DNA from: Pseudomonas poae
GTDB lineage: Bacteria; Pseudomonadota; Gammaproteobacteria; Pseudomonadales; Pseudomonadaceae
Direction: 5' to 3'
DNA: 64,000 nt
Assembly (NCBI GenBank): GCA_004000515.1
Contig: CP034537.1
Coordinates: forward strand, 1,922,001 to 1,986,000
The translations under genes were made by a program, and so were the position numbers. Positions 17,939 to 26,026 of the stretch are shown here, one piece after another. Under the pieces are notes generated by a model. That model was not told where the DNA came from and ran no database searches. It saw nothing but the letters and a program-made list of their open reading frames with translations. Positions within the stretch are counted from its first letter, which is position 1. Every line of letters begins with the position of its first letter.

Positions 17939-18783
17939 CGTTCTGATCTCCTGTTATCCCGCCAAGGACTTCCGCATTAACCCAGGCTAGTGAAATGAAC
18001 TGCAAGGATGAGTCTAGATGCTGGATGTTTTTTGTACAGGCAAGACGGTTACCCACAATCGCTGTGCGCGTAACTGTGGATAAGGTGTTCGTGGCTTGCC
18101 GCAGGGCACGTGTATCGAGGGTTACAGACTCTTGTACGAAAAATGACCAGGCTAAGTTGCGGTTTTTAAGAGAGTTTTCATGTGGATAAGCGCGTTGCGC
18201 GATCTGGAGTTGCCCCCAAAGTCTGTTGGCGCTTCTGTGGATAAGATGTTTGCTATCGGCTACAGGCCTTATGGATAAAGGCTTGTATGGTTATGGTTAA
18301 ATATTGATCAAAACGCGCTCCAATGACAATAAAACTGCTGAAACCCTTGGTTTATGAAGGTTTGACGCGGTTTTCCACAGCGGTCCCGAAGTTACACCCA
18401 AAGTCTGTTGGCTGTTCTGTGGATAAGGTGTTTGCGTACCGCTACAGGCCACTATTCATAAGGTCTACAGACTTATGGTTAAAAAGTGATCAGGCAGGGG
18501 TTGAAACTGCGATCTTGAATAAGTCACGGATTTTCTTGGTTTAATTTCGCCGCAACAACGCAGTTGCCCACAATTGCTGTGGGTGGCTTTGTGGATAAGT
18601 TGTTGGGGAAAGGCTGGAGGGCAGGAAGCCAAAGGGGTGCGAGGGTGTTGCTCAAATTCTGACCATTGAACAGATCTGAAAGGTGGAGGGCTTGCTGTGG
18701 TGAGCGGGCTTGCCCCGCGCTGGGGGGCAAGCCCGCTCACTACAAGTTGTGTAGATACCCACAGTTTGATCTGTGGGATGCCG
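17939..18783. repeat. Gene-free region with a degenerate ~105-bp repeat (four copies) carrying DnaA boxes
   Basis: No plausible gene. Perfect TGTGGATAA (complement of the DnaA box TTATCCACA) occurs at 18075, 18181, 18236, 18418 and 18590, all in the same orientation. Four of these sit in a repeated unit that opens with a gttgcccacaa- or acccaaagtctgttgg-like stretch, then TGTGGATAAGgtgtttgc, then a tacaggcc/tatggttaaa segment with a nearby TGATCA or TGACCA. Units are near 18047-18152, 18209-18315, 18390-18496 and 18560-18610 (partial). The left edge must also hold the promoter of the secretion operon. Confidence 0.7.
18696..18744. repeat. Single REP-like palindrome downstream of gbcA
   Basis: gtgagcgggcttgccccgcg, the loop ctgg, then its complement. 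This is a second REP subtype, matched by the pair at 51319-51468. It lies just beyond the gbcA stop and may end transcription. Confidence 0.8.
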
Positions 18784-20079
18784 TTATTCGTGTACAGCCA
18801 CGCCCTTGAGGTACGGCGCCGGCGCCGCGCCCAGGTTGCTGAGCATGCGCTCGCTGTACCAGTCCACGAAGTTCACCACGCCAAACTCATAGGTCTTGGA
18901 GTATGGGCCGGGCTGGTAGGCGGTGGAGTTGATCCCGCGCTGGTTTTCTTCGGCCAGGCGACGGTCCTGGTCGTTGGTGGCGTCCCATACTTCGCGCATG
19001 CGCGCGGGGTCGTAGTCCACGCCTTCCACCGCGTCTTTGTGCACGATCCACTTGGTGGTGACCATGGTTTCCTGGGCGCTGATTGGCCACACGGTGAACA
19101 CAATGATGTGATCGCCCATGCAGTGGTTCCACGAGTGCGGCAGGTGCAGGATGCGCATCGAGCCCAAATCCGGGTTCTTTATGCGACCCATCAGCTTCGC
19201 GCAGCCCTGTTTGCCGTCCATGGTCATCGACACGGTGCCCTTGAGCAGCGGCATGCGCACGATGCGGTTACGCAGGCCGAAGCTGGCGTGGGCGTAAGGG
19301 ATCTTTTCCGCGTCCCAAGCGGCAGCCGACGCGGCCACGTGGTCCTTGAACGCCTGGTCGGCGCGCGGGTCGGTGACGTCGTCCCATTCCAGCAGGGTCT
19401 TGAGCAGTTCCGGGTGCGAGGCGTTGCAGTGGTAGCACTCGCGGTTGTTTTCCAGCACCAGCTTCCAGTTGGCCTTTTCCATCAAGGTGGTTTGCACCGC
19501 CACCTTGGTGTTCTCCATGTCGTAGGGTTCCATGTAATGGTTGAGCGTCGACAGGAAGTCATCGATGGCCGGCGGGTTCTGCGACAGGCTGATGAAGATG
19601 TAGCCGCCGGCGGTCTTCACGTTCACTGGCTTGAGGCCGTATTGCTTCATGTCGAAGTCGGCGCCCATCTCGGTACCTGCGAACAGAAGGCGTCCGTCCA
19701 GTTCGTAGGTCCACTGGTGGTAGTGGCAGACCAACTTGGCGACCTTGCCCTTGTCGCTGGTGCACAAGCGCGAGCCACGGTGACGGCACACGTTGTGGAA
19801 CGCATGCACCACACCTTCGGCGCCACGGATCACTATGATCGGGTTCTTGCCCACTTGCAGGGTCAGGTAGTTGCCCTTGGTGGGGATCTCGCAGGTCATG
19901 CCGGCGATCAACCACTCTTTCTGGAAGATCTCCTGCATGTCGATATCAAACAACCGCTCATCAGAGTAGAACGGCTGTGGCAGCGAGAACGTGCGCTCAC
20001 GTTCCTGCAGCATTTGCGCGGTGGCCTTGCGTGCGGGTTCCAGCGGATCGCCCAAGCTTAAGGTTGCGGTGACGTCCAT
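18784..20079 (-). CDS. gbcA: Glycine betaine demethylase oxygenase subunit GbcA (Rieske)
   Basis: 431 residues, aromatic-ring-hydroxylating dioxygenase alpha fold. The Rieske 2Fe-2S ligands are CRHRGS (about residue 97) and CHYHQW (about residue 117). The mononuclear iron site begins at ECYHCNASHPELL (about residue 215). With the reductase GbcB it converts glycine betaine to dimethylglycine and formaldehyde using O2. The ATG at 20079 is chosen over two upstream ATGs because AGGA sits about 9 bases before it. It is divergent from gbcB, as in P. aeruginosa PA5410/PA5411. Expression there depends on the AraC-family regulator GbdR; a possible site is given at 20261-20295. Confidence 0.95.
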   Translation of the reverse strand: MDVTATLSLGDPLEPARKATAQMLQERERTFSLPQPFYSDERLFDIDMQEIFQKEWLIAGMTCEIPTKGNYLTLQVGKNPIIVIRGAEGVVHAFHNVCRHRGSRLCTSDKGKVAKLVCHYHQWTYELDGRLLFAGTEMGADFDMKQYGLKPVNVKTAGGYIFISLSQNPPAIDDFLSTLNHYMEPYDMENTKVAVQTTLMEKANWKLVLENNRECYHCNASHPELLKTLLEWDDVTDPRADQAFKDHVAASAAAWDAEKIPYAHASFGLRNRIVRMPLLKGTVSMTMDGKQGCAKLMGRIKNPDLGSMRILHLPHSWNHCMGDHIIVFTVWPISAQETMVTTKWIVHKDAVEGVDYDPARMREVWDATNDQDRRLAEENQRGINSTAYQPGPYSKTYEFGVVNFVDWYSERMLSNLGAAPAPYLKGVAVHE

Positions 20080-20260
20080 CGTGTGTGTCCTCATGGCCAT
20101 TCTGTGTGGCCGAGATAAGTGGCTAATCAGGTTTGCAGCAAGGCGTAAAGAAAGCGTCGTTGTTGGAAGCGAGTGTGGGGCCGCCGATGTGCCGAACCTT
20201 ATCCATGGGCGACATGGCCCAATCTGTTCCCGACGCGCAACCCTAGGTCGTTGGGGGCTG

Positions 20261-20295
20261 GTCGCGATAAGTATGTGAATGTCGCAGATAGGTAA
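20261..20295. promoter_or_regulatory. Direct repeat in the gbcA-gbcB divergent promoter, possible AraC-family (GbdR) site
   Basis: gtcgcgataagta at 20261 and gtcgcagataggta at 20281 are about 20 bases apart, two helical turns, as expected for an AraC-type activator. GbdR control of gbcA is known in P. aeruginosa; that this repeat is its site is my inference. Confidence 0.4.
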
Positions 20296-20361
20296 ATGGG
20301 CGAATCCGGCGTTACGCAGAATCGCCACCATAAAGCCGAACATCGGCAGTGGAGAATGAGC

Positions 20362-21462
20362 ATGTCCAACAGCTTCCTGAACCCGGTAACCACCCAGACC
20401 TGGGCCAATGGTCGACACATCGTCCGTTGCGTCAAAGTCATCCAGGAAACCTGGGACGTGCGCACCTTTTGTTTCATGGCCGACCAGCCGATCCTGTTCT
20501 TTTTCAAGCCGGGGCAATTCGTCACCCTGGAGCTGGAAATTGAAGGCCAGCCGATCATGCGCTCCTACACCATTTCCAGCTCGCCTTCGGTGCCTTATAG
20601 CTTCTCGGTGACCATCAAGCGCGTGCCGGGCGGTCGGGTCTCCAACTGGCTGCACGATACCCTTCATGAAGGGCAAGAGTTGGCGGTACACGGGCCGGTG
20701 GGGTTGTTCAACGCCATCGACTTCCCAAGCCCAAAAGTGCTGTACCTCAGCGGAGGTGTTGGCATCACCCCGGTGATGTCCATGGCGCGCTGGTTCTACG
20801 ACACCAATGCCAACGTCGACATGACGTTTATCCACAGCGCTCGCTCGCCCAAAGACATCATTTACCACCGTGAGCTGGAGCACATGGCGTCGCGGATCGA
20901 CAATTTCAGCCTGCACCTGATTTGTGAGAAGCACGGCCTGGGCGAGCCTTGGGCGGGTTATCGCGGCTATCTGAACCACAAGATGCTGGAACTGATGGTG
21001 CCGGACTTCCTGGAGCGCGAGGTGTTCTGTTGCGGCCCGACGCCCTACATGAACGCAGTGAAGCGCCTGCTGGAAGTCGCAGGTTTCGACATGGCGCGTT
21101 ACCACGAGGAATCCTTCGGTGCCACGCCGCCGGAAGCCCGTGCCGACGCGGTGGAACAGGCCGAGCAAGCGGCAGATGCACCGGAAATCGACCTGGCAGA
21201 TTTGCACCAGGTGGAATTCATTGCCTCGGGCAAAAGCATTCGTGTGGCACCGGGCGAAACCGTGCACGCAGCAGCGGCCAAGCTTGGCCTGTTGATTCCG
21301 AAGGCCTGCGGCATGGGGATCTGCGGAACGTGCAAAGTGATGAAGCTGGGCGGGGAAGTCGAGATGGACCACAACGGCGGGATCACCGAGGAAGACGAGG
21401 CTGAGGGTTACATCCTGTCGTGCTGCAGCGTGCCGAAAGGCGACGTACGCATTGAGTTTTGA
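20362..21462 (+). CDS. gbcB: Glycine betaine demethylase reductase subunit GbcB
   Basis: 366 residues. An FNR-like module has FAD-binding RSYTISSSPS (about residue 72) and NAD-binding LSGGVGITPVMSMARWF (about residue 132), with the C-terminal CCGPTPYMNAVKRLL. It is followed by a plant-type 2Fe-2S ferredoxin domain (CGMGICGTCKVM and the final CCSVPKG). It passes electrons from NAD(P)H to GbcA. The ATG at 20362 is chosen because GGAGA ends 6 bases upstream; the ATG at 20356 touches that site. A partial copy of its 3' end lies just downstream. Confidence 0.95.
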   Translation: MSNSFLNPVTTQTWANGRHIVRCVKVIQETWDVRTFCFMADQPILFFFKPGQFVTLELEIEGQPIMRSYTISSSPSVPYSFSVTIKRVPGGRVSNWLHDTLHEGQELAVHGPVGLFNAIDFPSPKVLYLSGGVGITPVMSMARWFYDTNANVDMTFIHSARSPKDIIYHRELEHMASRIDNFSLHLICEKHGLGEPWAGYRGYLNHKMLELMVPDFLEREVFCCGPTPYMNAVKRLLEVAGFDMARYHEESFGATPPEARADAVEQAEQAADAPEIDLADLHQVEFIASGKSIRVAPGETVHAAAAKLGLLIPKACGMGICGTCKVMKLGGEVEMDHNGGITEEDEAEGYILSCCSVPKGDVRIEF

Positions 21463-21476
21463 CCCTGATCACTGAT

Positions 21477-21521
21477 CGTACTGCAGCATGCCGAAGGGTG
21501 ACGTGCACATCGAGTTCTCAT
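21477..21521 (+). pseudogene. Duplicated remnant of the gbcB 3' end
   Basis: Codons from TACTGCAGCATGCCG onward repeat the last 13 codons of gbcB (CCSVPKGDVRIEF) as YCSMPKGDVHIEF. Most differences are in third positions, so this is a diverged coding copy rather than a fresh slip. It starts 15 bases after the gbcB stop. Confidence 0.75.
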
Positions 21522-21545
21522 GTCTCAAGTGGGGCAGTCGAGTAG

Positions 21546-21567
21546 GGGAGGGTGTTGGTCCCCTCCC
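21546..21567. terminator. Possible hairpin terminator between convergent gbcB and a small ORF
   Basis: GGGAGGG, 8-base loop, CCCTCCC. It lies between two convergent genes. There is no clear T tract, so strength is doubtful. Confidence 0.4.
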
Positions 21568-21575
21568 GCACTTAG

Positions 21576-21776
21576 TCATTTGACGAAAACATGGATGGTG
21601 AAACCTTCCCCTGACTCACTCATTTCAAAGACCTTTTCACTGACTGTTCTTTTTAGCCCGAGGGCTTCATAAGTATCGCCAACTTGCACGATTTTCCTGA
21701 ATTCATCCCAATCGACGATTGTTTCGCTGACATGGTTTTTGCTTTTTAGAGCGTTGGCGTGCTTTCCACTGTTCAT
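21576..21776 (-). CDS. Small protein of unknown family, paralogue A (66 aa)
   Basis: 66 residues. It is clearly related to the 66-residue ORF at 22703-22903: both have I/V-DWDEFRK at residue 21-28, VGDT at 32-35, a KV(F/Y)E(M/L) strand near 48 and end in a hydrophobic HVFVK or HIYAQ. A GAGAGGA ribosome site 8 bases upstream supports the ATG at 21776. The fold looks like a small beta-rich domain with no signal peptide or membrane helix. The function is unknown. The pair brackets a dead REP-associated transposase. Confidence 0.7.
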   Translation of the reverse strand: MNSGKHANALKSKNHVSETIVDWDEFRKIVQVGDTYEALGLKRTVSEKVFEMSESGEGFTIHVFVK

Positions 21777-22033
21777 TGTGCAGTCCTCTCTGAGTTGTTG
21801 TTGCTCGCCGAGTTCTCGGTAGGCACCTTTTCCTGAAAGACTGCGCAAATTCCTTTTCAGGTTCGCAGAATCTACTCCCTGGCCGAAAACGGTGGCACTG
21901 TGAGAAATACCAGTGCGGATGAACGGCAGTTATCCATTGTTTTCTGAAGGTCCGCCGGAGGGCATTCGCTTCCAGTTCGATCATTCCCGCGCCAGAGGTC
22001 ATGACTTTCTGGCGCAGGCTTCGGTTGTTGATC
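21777..22033. other. Gap with no recognisable gene
   Basis: It contains the ribosome site and probable promoter of the small ORF at 21576-21776. I see no other structure. Confidence 0.5.
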
Positions 22034-22059
22034 GGTCCCACGCTCCGCGTGGGAATACC
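22034..22059. repeat. REP palindrome flanking the transposase remnant (distal side)
   Basis: ggtcccacgctccgcgtggg plus a few bases: an imperfect palindrome of the type found beside REP-associated transposases. It pairs with 22654-22684. Confidence 0.75.
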
Positions 22060-22081
22060 TCAAGACGCTCCGCGTCCCGCC

Positions 22082-22618
22082 TCATTCATACCAACGTTGG
22101 ATATCGATCAGCCCTTCCACCCCTGCATAGTTACGCGCACTGGAATACCGCCAGTGTTCTGCCAGATCCACATAGCCGCGTTTAACCGGATTGTGGTGGA
22201 TGTAATCGAGCTTCTGTCGCATCACCGCCTCGCTGTACACCAACTCGGCATGTGAACCTTCCTACCAAAGTTGATAAACCCGATCTGTCTTGTGCGCGCG
22301 TTTGCTGAAGCGCAGGCGTTGCAGAACGCGTTCGACGCCTTTGTTTTGCAGGTCATCAATGATGGAGCGGGCGGTGAAAGATTTGAATTGGCGGAGGCAC
22401 TTGTTCAGGTCGGGTGCCTGGGCAACAAAATGCAGGTGGTTTTCGAGGATGACTTAGCCATAAAGGCTTAAGTCTTTATGGCATTGCTGGTAGCGCCAGC
22501 AATCCAGAATATGGTCAACGAGGTAGGCTCGGGTGAACAACGGTAGCCACTCCATGACGGTACATGTCAGGAAGTGCGGTTTTTCAGGTTCGGTGATGAC
22601 GTAGCGGCTTCTGCCCAT
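22082..22618 (-). pseudogene. REP-associated tyrosine transposase (RAYT, IS200-like Y1 family), two in-frame stops
   Basis: The frame runs 178 codons from MGRSRYVITEPEKPHFLTCT to the final IQRWYE, full length for this RAYT group. The HUH motif (ENHLHF) and the catalytic Tyr region (MRQKLDYIHHNPVKRGYVD) are present. TAA at 22456-22454 replaces the Tyr expected in SLYGYVILEN, and TAG at 22264-22262 replaces a residue expected to be Gln in QLWQEGSHAE. Both are substitutions, not homopolymer indels, so this gene is truly inactive. It is flanked by its own REP palindromes, forming a decayed REPtron. Confidence 0.85.
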
Positions 22619-22653
22619 GCATTCATCCTTGGATGGGGCGCGAAGCGTCGGAG

Positions 22654-22684
22654 GCGTTCCCACGCGGAGCGTGGGAACGATCAT
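22654..22684. repeat. REP palindrome flanking the transposase remnant (start side)
   Basis: gcgttcccacgcggagcgtg followed by ggaacga: a near-perfect palindrome, in opposite arrangement to the copy at 22034-22059. Confidence 0.8.
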
Positions 22685-22702
22685 TACCTTTGCTTTGTGT
22701 GA

Positions 22703-22903
22703 TTACTGCGCATAGATATGGACCACGAAATGCTGGCCTGATGCTGTCAATTCATAGACTTTATCGTAGATCCGCAGTGTCCTTGATGGCTCGCGGATGG
22801 TGTCGCCGACTTTTGCGTACTTGCGGAACTCATCCCAGTCGATGACCGTGGTGTTGATGGTGCCGTCGCTTTGCAGGGTGTTGCCGTTGCTTTGGTATTC
22901 CAT
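22703..22903 (-). CDS. Small protein of unknown family, paralogue B (66 aa)
   Basis: 66 residues, a paralogue of 21576-21776 (shared VIDWDEFRK, KVGDT and KVYEL positions and identical length). The N-terminal 17 residues differ and are Asn/Gln/Ser-rich. No membrane segment or known motif. It lies downstream of ltaA on the same strand, separated by a large hairpin, so it may have its own promoter. Function unknown. Confidence 0.7.
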   Translation of the reverse strand: MEYQSNGNTLQSDGTINTTVIDWDEFRKYAKVGDTIREPSRTLRIYDKVYELTASGQHFVVHIYAQ

Positions 22904-22959
22904 GGTTTAGCTCTCTGCTGGACTTCCGTTTCCGGCCGATTATTCGGCAGGCAGTTGTT

Positions 22960-23001
22960 CCCGAAAGGGGGCCGCTGCAGCGGCGTTTTCCTCTCGGGTT
23001 C
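22960..23001. other. Large imperfect hairpin between ltaA and the small ORF
   Basis: An outer stem (cccgaaagg with cctctcggg) encloses the perfect palindrome gccgctgcagcggc at 22971-22984. It may be a terminator for ltaA on the minus strand, but no T tract follows. Confidence 0.5.
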
Positions 23002-23086
23002 CAAGAGGCTAGTCAACGAAAATGCAGTGCGCTGCTGTCAGAAATATCAAATAACAGACTCGGCATTGCGCCAGTATCCGCTACGG

Positions 23087-24127
23087 TCAGGCGCCCATCA
23101 CTTCCCGGATATCCGCCGCCAATTCCCTTACACGATCTTCCTCGGTGTCCCACGCACACATGAACCGTGCGCCGCCCTTGCCGATGAAGGTGTAGAAGCG
23201 CCAGCCCTTGGCCGTCAGCGCCGCGATAGCCGGTTCTGACAGCTGTAGGAACACCCCGTTGGCCTGCACCGGGAACATCAATTCCACCCCCGGAATATCC
23301 GCCACCAAGTTGCTCAGCAATTGCGCGCAGTGGTTGGCATGGCGTGCGTGTTTGAGCCACGCGTCGTTTTCCAGCAAGCCTACCCATGGGGCGGAGAGGA
23401 AGCGCATTTTCGATGCCAGTTGGCCGGCCTGTTTGCAGCGGTAGTCAAAGTCTTCGGCCAGCTTGTGGTTGAAGAACAGGATCGCTTCACCCACGGCCAT
23501 GCCGTTTTTGGTGCCGCCAAAGCACAACACGTCCACCCCGGCTTTCCAGGTCAGGTCGGCCGGCGAGCAGCCGAGGAAGGCGCAGGCGTTGGAAAAACGC
23601 GCGCCGTCCATGTGCAGGTTCAGGCCCAATTCCTTGCAGGTGGCGCTGATGGCGCGGATTTCTTCCGGGGTGTACACGCTGCCGACTTCGGTGGCTTGGG
23701 TCAGGGTGACCACGCGCGGCTTGGGGTAGTGGATGTCTTGGCGCTTGAGGGCGATCTCGCGGATCGATTCCGGGGTTAGCTTGCCGTTTTCGGTGCGGGC
23801 GGTGAGCAGCTTGGAGCCGTTGGAGAAAAACTCCGGCGCGCCGCATTCGTCGGTTTCGACGTGGGCGGTTTCCGAGCAAATCACGCTATGGTAGCTCTGG
23901 CACAACGAGGACAGCGCAAGGGAGTTGGCAGCGGTGCCGTTGAAGGCGAAGAATACTTCGCAGTCGGTTTCGAACAGATTGCGGAAACCGTCGGCGGCGC
24001 GGTGGGTCCATTCATCATCGCCGTAGGCCCGTTGATGGCCCTGGTTGGCTTGTTCCATGGCGGCCCAGGCTTCCGGGCAGATGCCGGAGTAGTTGTCGCT
24101 GGCGAATTGTTGGCTCTTGTCGGTCAT
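23087..24127 (-). CDS. ltaA: Low-specificity L-threonine aldolase
   Basis: 346 residues, PLP fold-type I aldolase of the beta-eliminating lyase family. The substrate/PLP region includes LHMDGARFSNA, and the Schiff-base Lys lies in CFGGTKNGMAVGEA (about residue 207). It interconverts threonine or related beta-hydroxy amino acids with glycine and an aldehyde, which fits a glycine betaine catabolic locus (PA5413 in PAO1 occupies the same place). The ATG at 24127 follows AGGAAT; the frame stays open upstream but has no better start. It is divergent from the TraX-like gene. Confidence 0.92.
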   Translation of the reverse strand: MTDKSQQFASDNYSGICPEAWAAMEQANQGHQRAYGDDEWTHRAADGFRNLFETDCEVFFAFNGTAANSLALSSLCQSYHSVICSETAHVETDECGAPEFFSNGSKLLTARTENGKLTPESIREIALKRQDIHYPKPRVVTLTQATEVGSVYTPEEIRAISATCKELGLNLHMDGARFSNACAFLGCSPADLTWKAGVDVLCFGGTKNGMAVGEAILFFNHKLAEDFDYRCKQAGQLASKMRFLSAPWVGLLENDAWLKHARHANHCAQLLSNLVADIPGVELMFPVQANGVFLQLSEPAIAALTAKGWRFYTFIGKGGARFMCAWDTEEDRVRELAADIREVMGA

Positions 24128-24217
24128 GGCCCATTCCTGTGGTCGATGTTGGTGCGCACTGTAACCAAGATTGTCTGGGGTGCGCACGTACTGTAAATGC
24201 AAAGTCGTTGGGGAATT

Positions 24218-24940
24218 ATGCACGCTGCCTACACCTTGCCTGTCGGACGTGTCCGAGACGGCGCCCTGGACCTGCTCAAGTGGCTGGCGCTGCTGTGCAT
24301 GGTGCTTGATCACCTGCGTTATGTCGGGTTAAGCCTGGATGGACTGTATGTGCCGGGGCGCCTGGCTTTTCCGTGGTTTTGCTTGGCCATTGCGGCGAAT
24401 TTGCACCGAATGGGAAGCGCGCCGGTCACCGGTCGTTACCTGGGCTGGTTGCTGCTGTTCAGTGTGATCGGTGAAGTGCCGTATCGGCTGTTTATCGAGG
24501 ATGCCGATACGTTGAATGTGTTGCCGACCTTGGCGCTGGGTTTGCTGGTTGCGCGAGGATGGCAACAGAGGGCGCTTGTTGATCGCGGATTGGCGTTGGT
24601 TGCCCTCAGCATAGCCACAGTATTTTCCAGCCAACTGATGTTCGGTTTTTTCGGTGTATTGCTGCCGCTGGCGATGCTGCTGGTATTTCGTCGGCCCTGG
24701 TATTTCAGCCTGCTGCCAGGGTTGGTCTGTGTGGCTGCTAACCAATGGCAGGTTCTGCTCATTAACGGCAAGCTCGTGGCGCTATTGGGACTGGCCGCAT
24801 GCTTGATTGGGCCGCTGCTCGGCCTGATCTTGTTGCGACATGCCCAAAGCGCCTCCCCGCCAGCTATGCGCCGTTGGGCGTATGCCCTCTACCCGGCACA
24901 TTTTGTGGTATTGCTCGCTGTCCGGCAGGTTATCGCCTGA
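24218..24940 (+). CDS. TraX-like integral membrane protein
   Basis: 240 residues, mostly hydrophobic, with about seven to eight membrane segments. The start DGALDLLKWLALLCMVLDHLRYVG is the TraX family signature (named for F-pilin acetylation, though chromosomal copies have unproven roles). PGRLAFPWFCLAIAANL follows as in the family. The ATG at 24218 has GGGGA 5 bases upstream and is preferred to 24197. It is a single gene between ltaA and the opposing flavoprotein gene. The family call is firm; the function is not. Confidence 0.8.
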   Translation: MHAAYTLPVGRVRDGALDLLKWLALLCMVLDHLRYVGLSLDGLYVPGRLAFPWFCLAIAANLHRMGSAPVTGRYLGWLLLFSVIGEVPYRLFIEDADTLNVLPTLALGLLVARGWQQRALVDRGLALVALSIATVFSSQLMFGFFGVLLPLAMLLVFRRPWYFSLLPGLVCVAANQWQVLLINGKLVALLGLAACLIGPLLGLILLRHAQSASPPAMRRWAYALYPAHFVVLLAVRQVIA

Positions 24941-24966
24941 ACGATCGGCCCAATGGCCCGCGCACG

Positions 24967-26002
24967 TCAGGAAACGGGAAGCCAGGCCGGTGGGAATGGA
25001 TGCTCTGCGTACAGTGCGCGCATGCTCTTCACATCCTGATCGAACCAGTCCTGTAACCATTGATGGTAATGCACTGCGATTGCATGTTGCTGTGCCCCGG
25101 ATGTCCGGCTCTGTAAAAATCCCATGGGCAGCCATTGTTCCGGACATGATTGCCTTGAGCACGCCATGGGATGCCGCAGGGTCGAGAACCGCCGCCGCAT
25201 CCCCCCGTGATGAAGTAGCCGTCGCCCGCCAGATGGTCGTAGATCCTCCAGGTGACATCAGCGCCGCGTGTTTTCCCCAGGGGGTTGATGCCTGTGAGCG
25301 ACAAGGGAGCAGTGTTCGCCCGTTGGTCAGCGGCATGCTCAAATCGCAGCCGCGTCCAGTTATAGCGGCCGTCACCCAGATGAGCCATCCAATACCAGCC
25401 GAACGGATCTGCGAACATTCCTTCAGGCGGGCGTTCATCGTCATCTTCGATTTGTACATACCCATAAAACGCCATCAGCGGCGCAGAATACCGATGGAGC
25501 TTGAGACCCAACTGACGTGCCAGCCAGCCGTTGGCACCGCTGGCGTCGACCAGATAGGTACTGTGTAAAACCCCCTCATTGGTCTGAACGCCGATGACCC
25601 GCTGGTGCCGTGTAATAACGCCTTTGGCGTGGCACGGTTGCCTGATAACGACGTTGCATGCCTTGGCCGCTTCCAGCAGCAGGCTGTCCAGCGTGGCTCC
25701 GGGGATTTGAAACCCGCGCCACGGCCCGTTTGCATCCTCGCCAAACGGGACGAAGCGACGCTCATGCTGCCATGCGACCCATACCCCCAAGGGGCGGGCA
25801 AAGCCCCATTGTTCACCCACTCGGCAACACCGAGTTGGTGAAGCAGGGGCTCAATGCCGGGATGCAGGGTTTCACCCGGACGATCACGCGTGGCGGGATG
25901 GCGCTCGATAATGGCAACACTCATGCCGTTTCGAGCGCTATGAATCGCACACGCGCAACCTGCCGGCCCTGCGCCGATGACAATAACGTCATAGCGTTCC
26001 AT
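24967..26002 (-). CDS. FAD-dependent oxidoreductase, tryptophan-halogenase/LodB-like; three frameshifts
   Basis: Repairing one missing base (near 25810) and two extra bases (near 25195-25200 and 25120) gives 344 residues. It starts with the FAD loop VIVIGAGPAGCACAIHSARN (residues 6-25), followed by GETLHPG (halogenase-like GE motif region) and the second FAD motif YFITGDAAAVLDPAASHGVL (about residue 265). It ends HPFPPAWLPVS. The small size fits LodB/GoxB-type flavoproteins that modify a partner oxidase, rather than true tryptophan halogenases, which are above 500 residues. The gene directly follows the 741-residue partner on the same strand. The indels include short runs, but all repair cleanly. 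Confidence 0.7.
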
Positions 26003-26026
26003 AGGTTACCAGGTGTCGGTTGTGGG

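Noticed and set aside
18047..18610. Chromosomal replication origin
   Set aside because: No dnaA, dnaN, gyrB, parAB or gidAB genes and no AT-rich unwinding element beside the boxes.
20080..21372. Upstream extension of gbcA into a frame antisense to gbcB
   Set aside because: The GbcA family starts at the ATG at 20079 with a good ribosome site; the extension is antisense to a real gene.
25475..26002. A truncated flavoprotein pseudogene
   Set aside because: The downstream sequence continues the same family after simple indel repair, so a whole gene is more likely.
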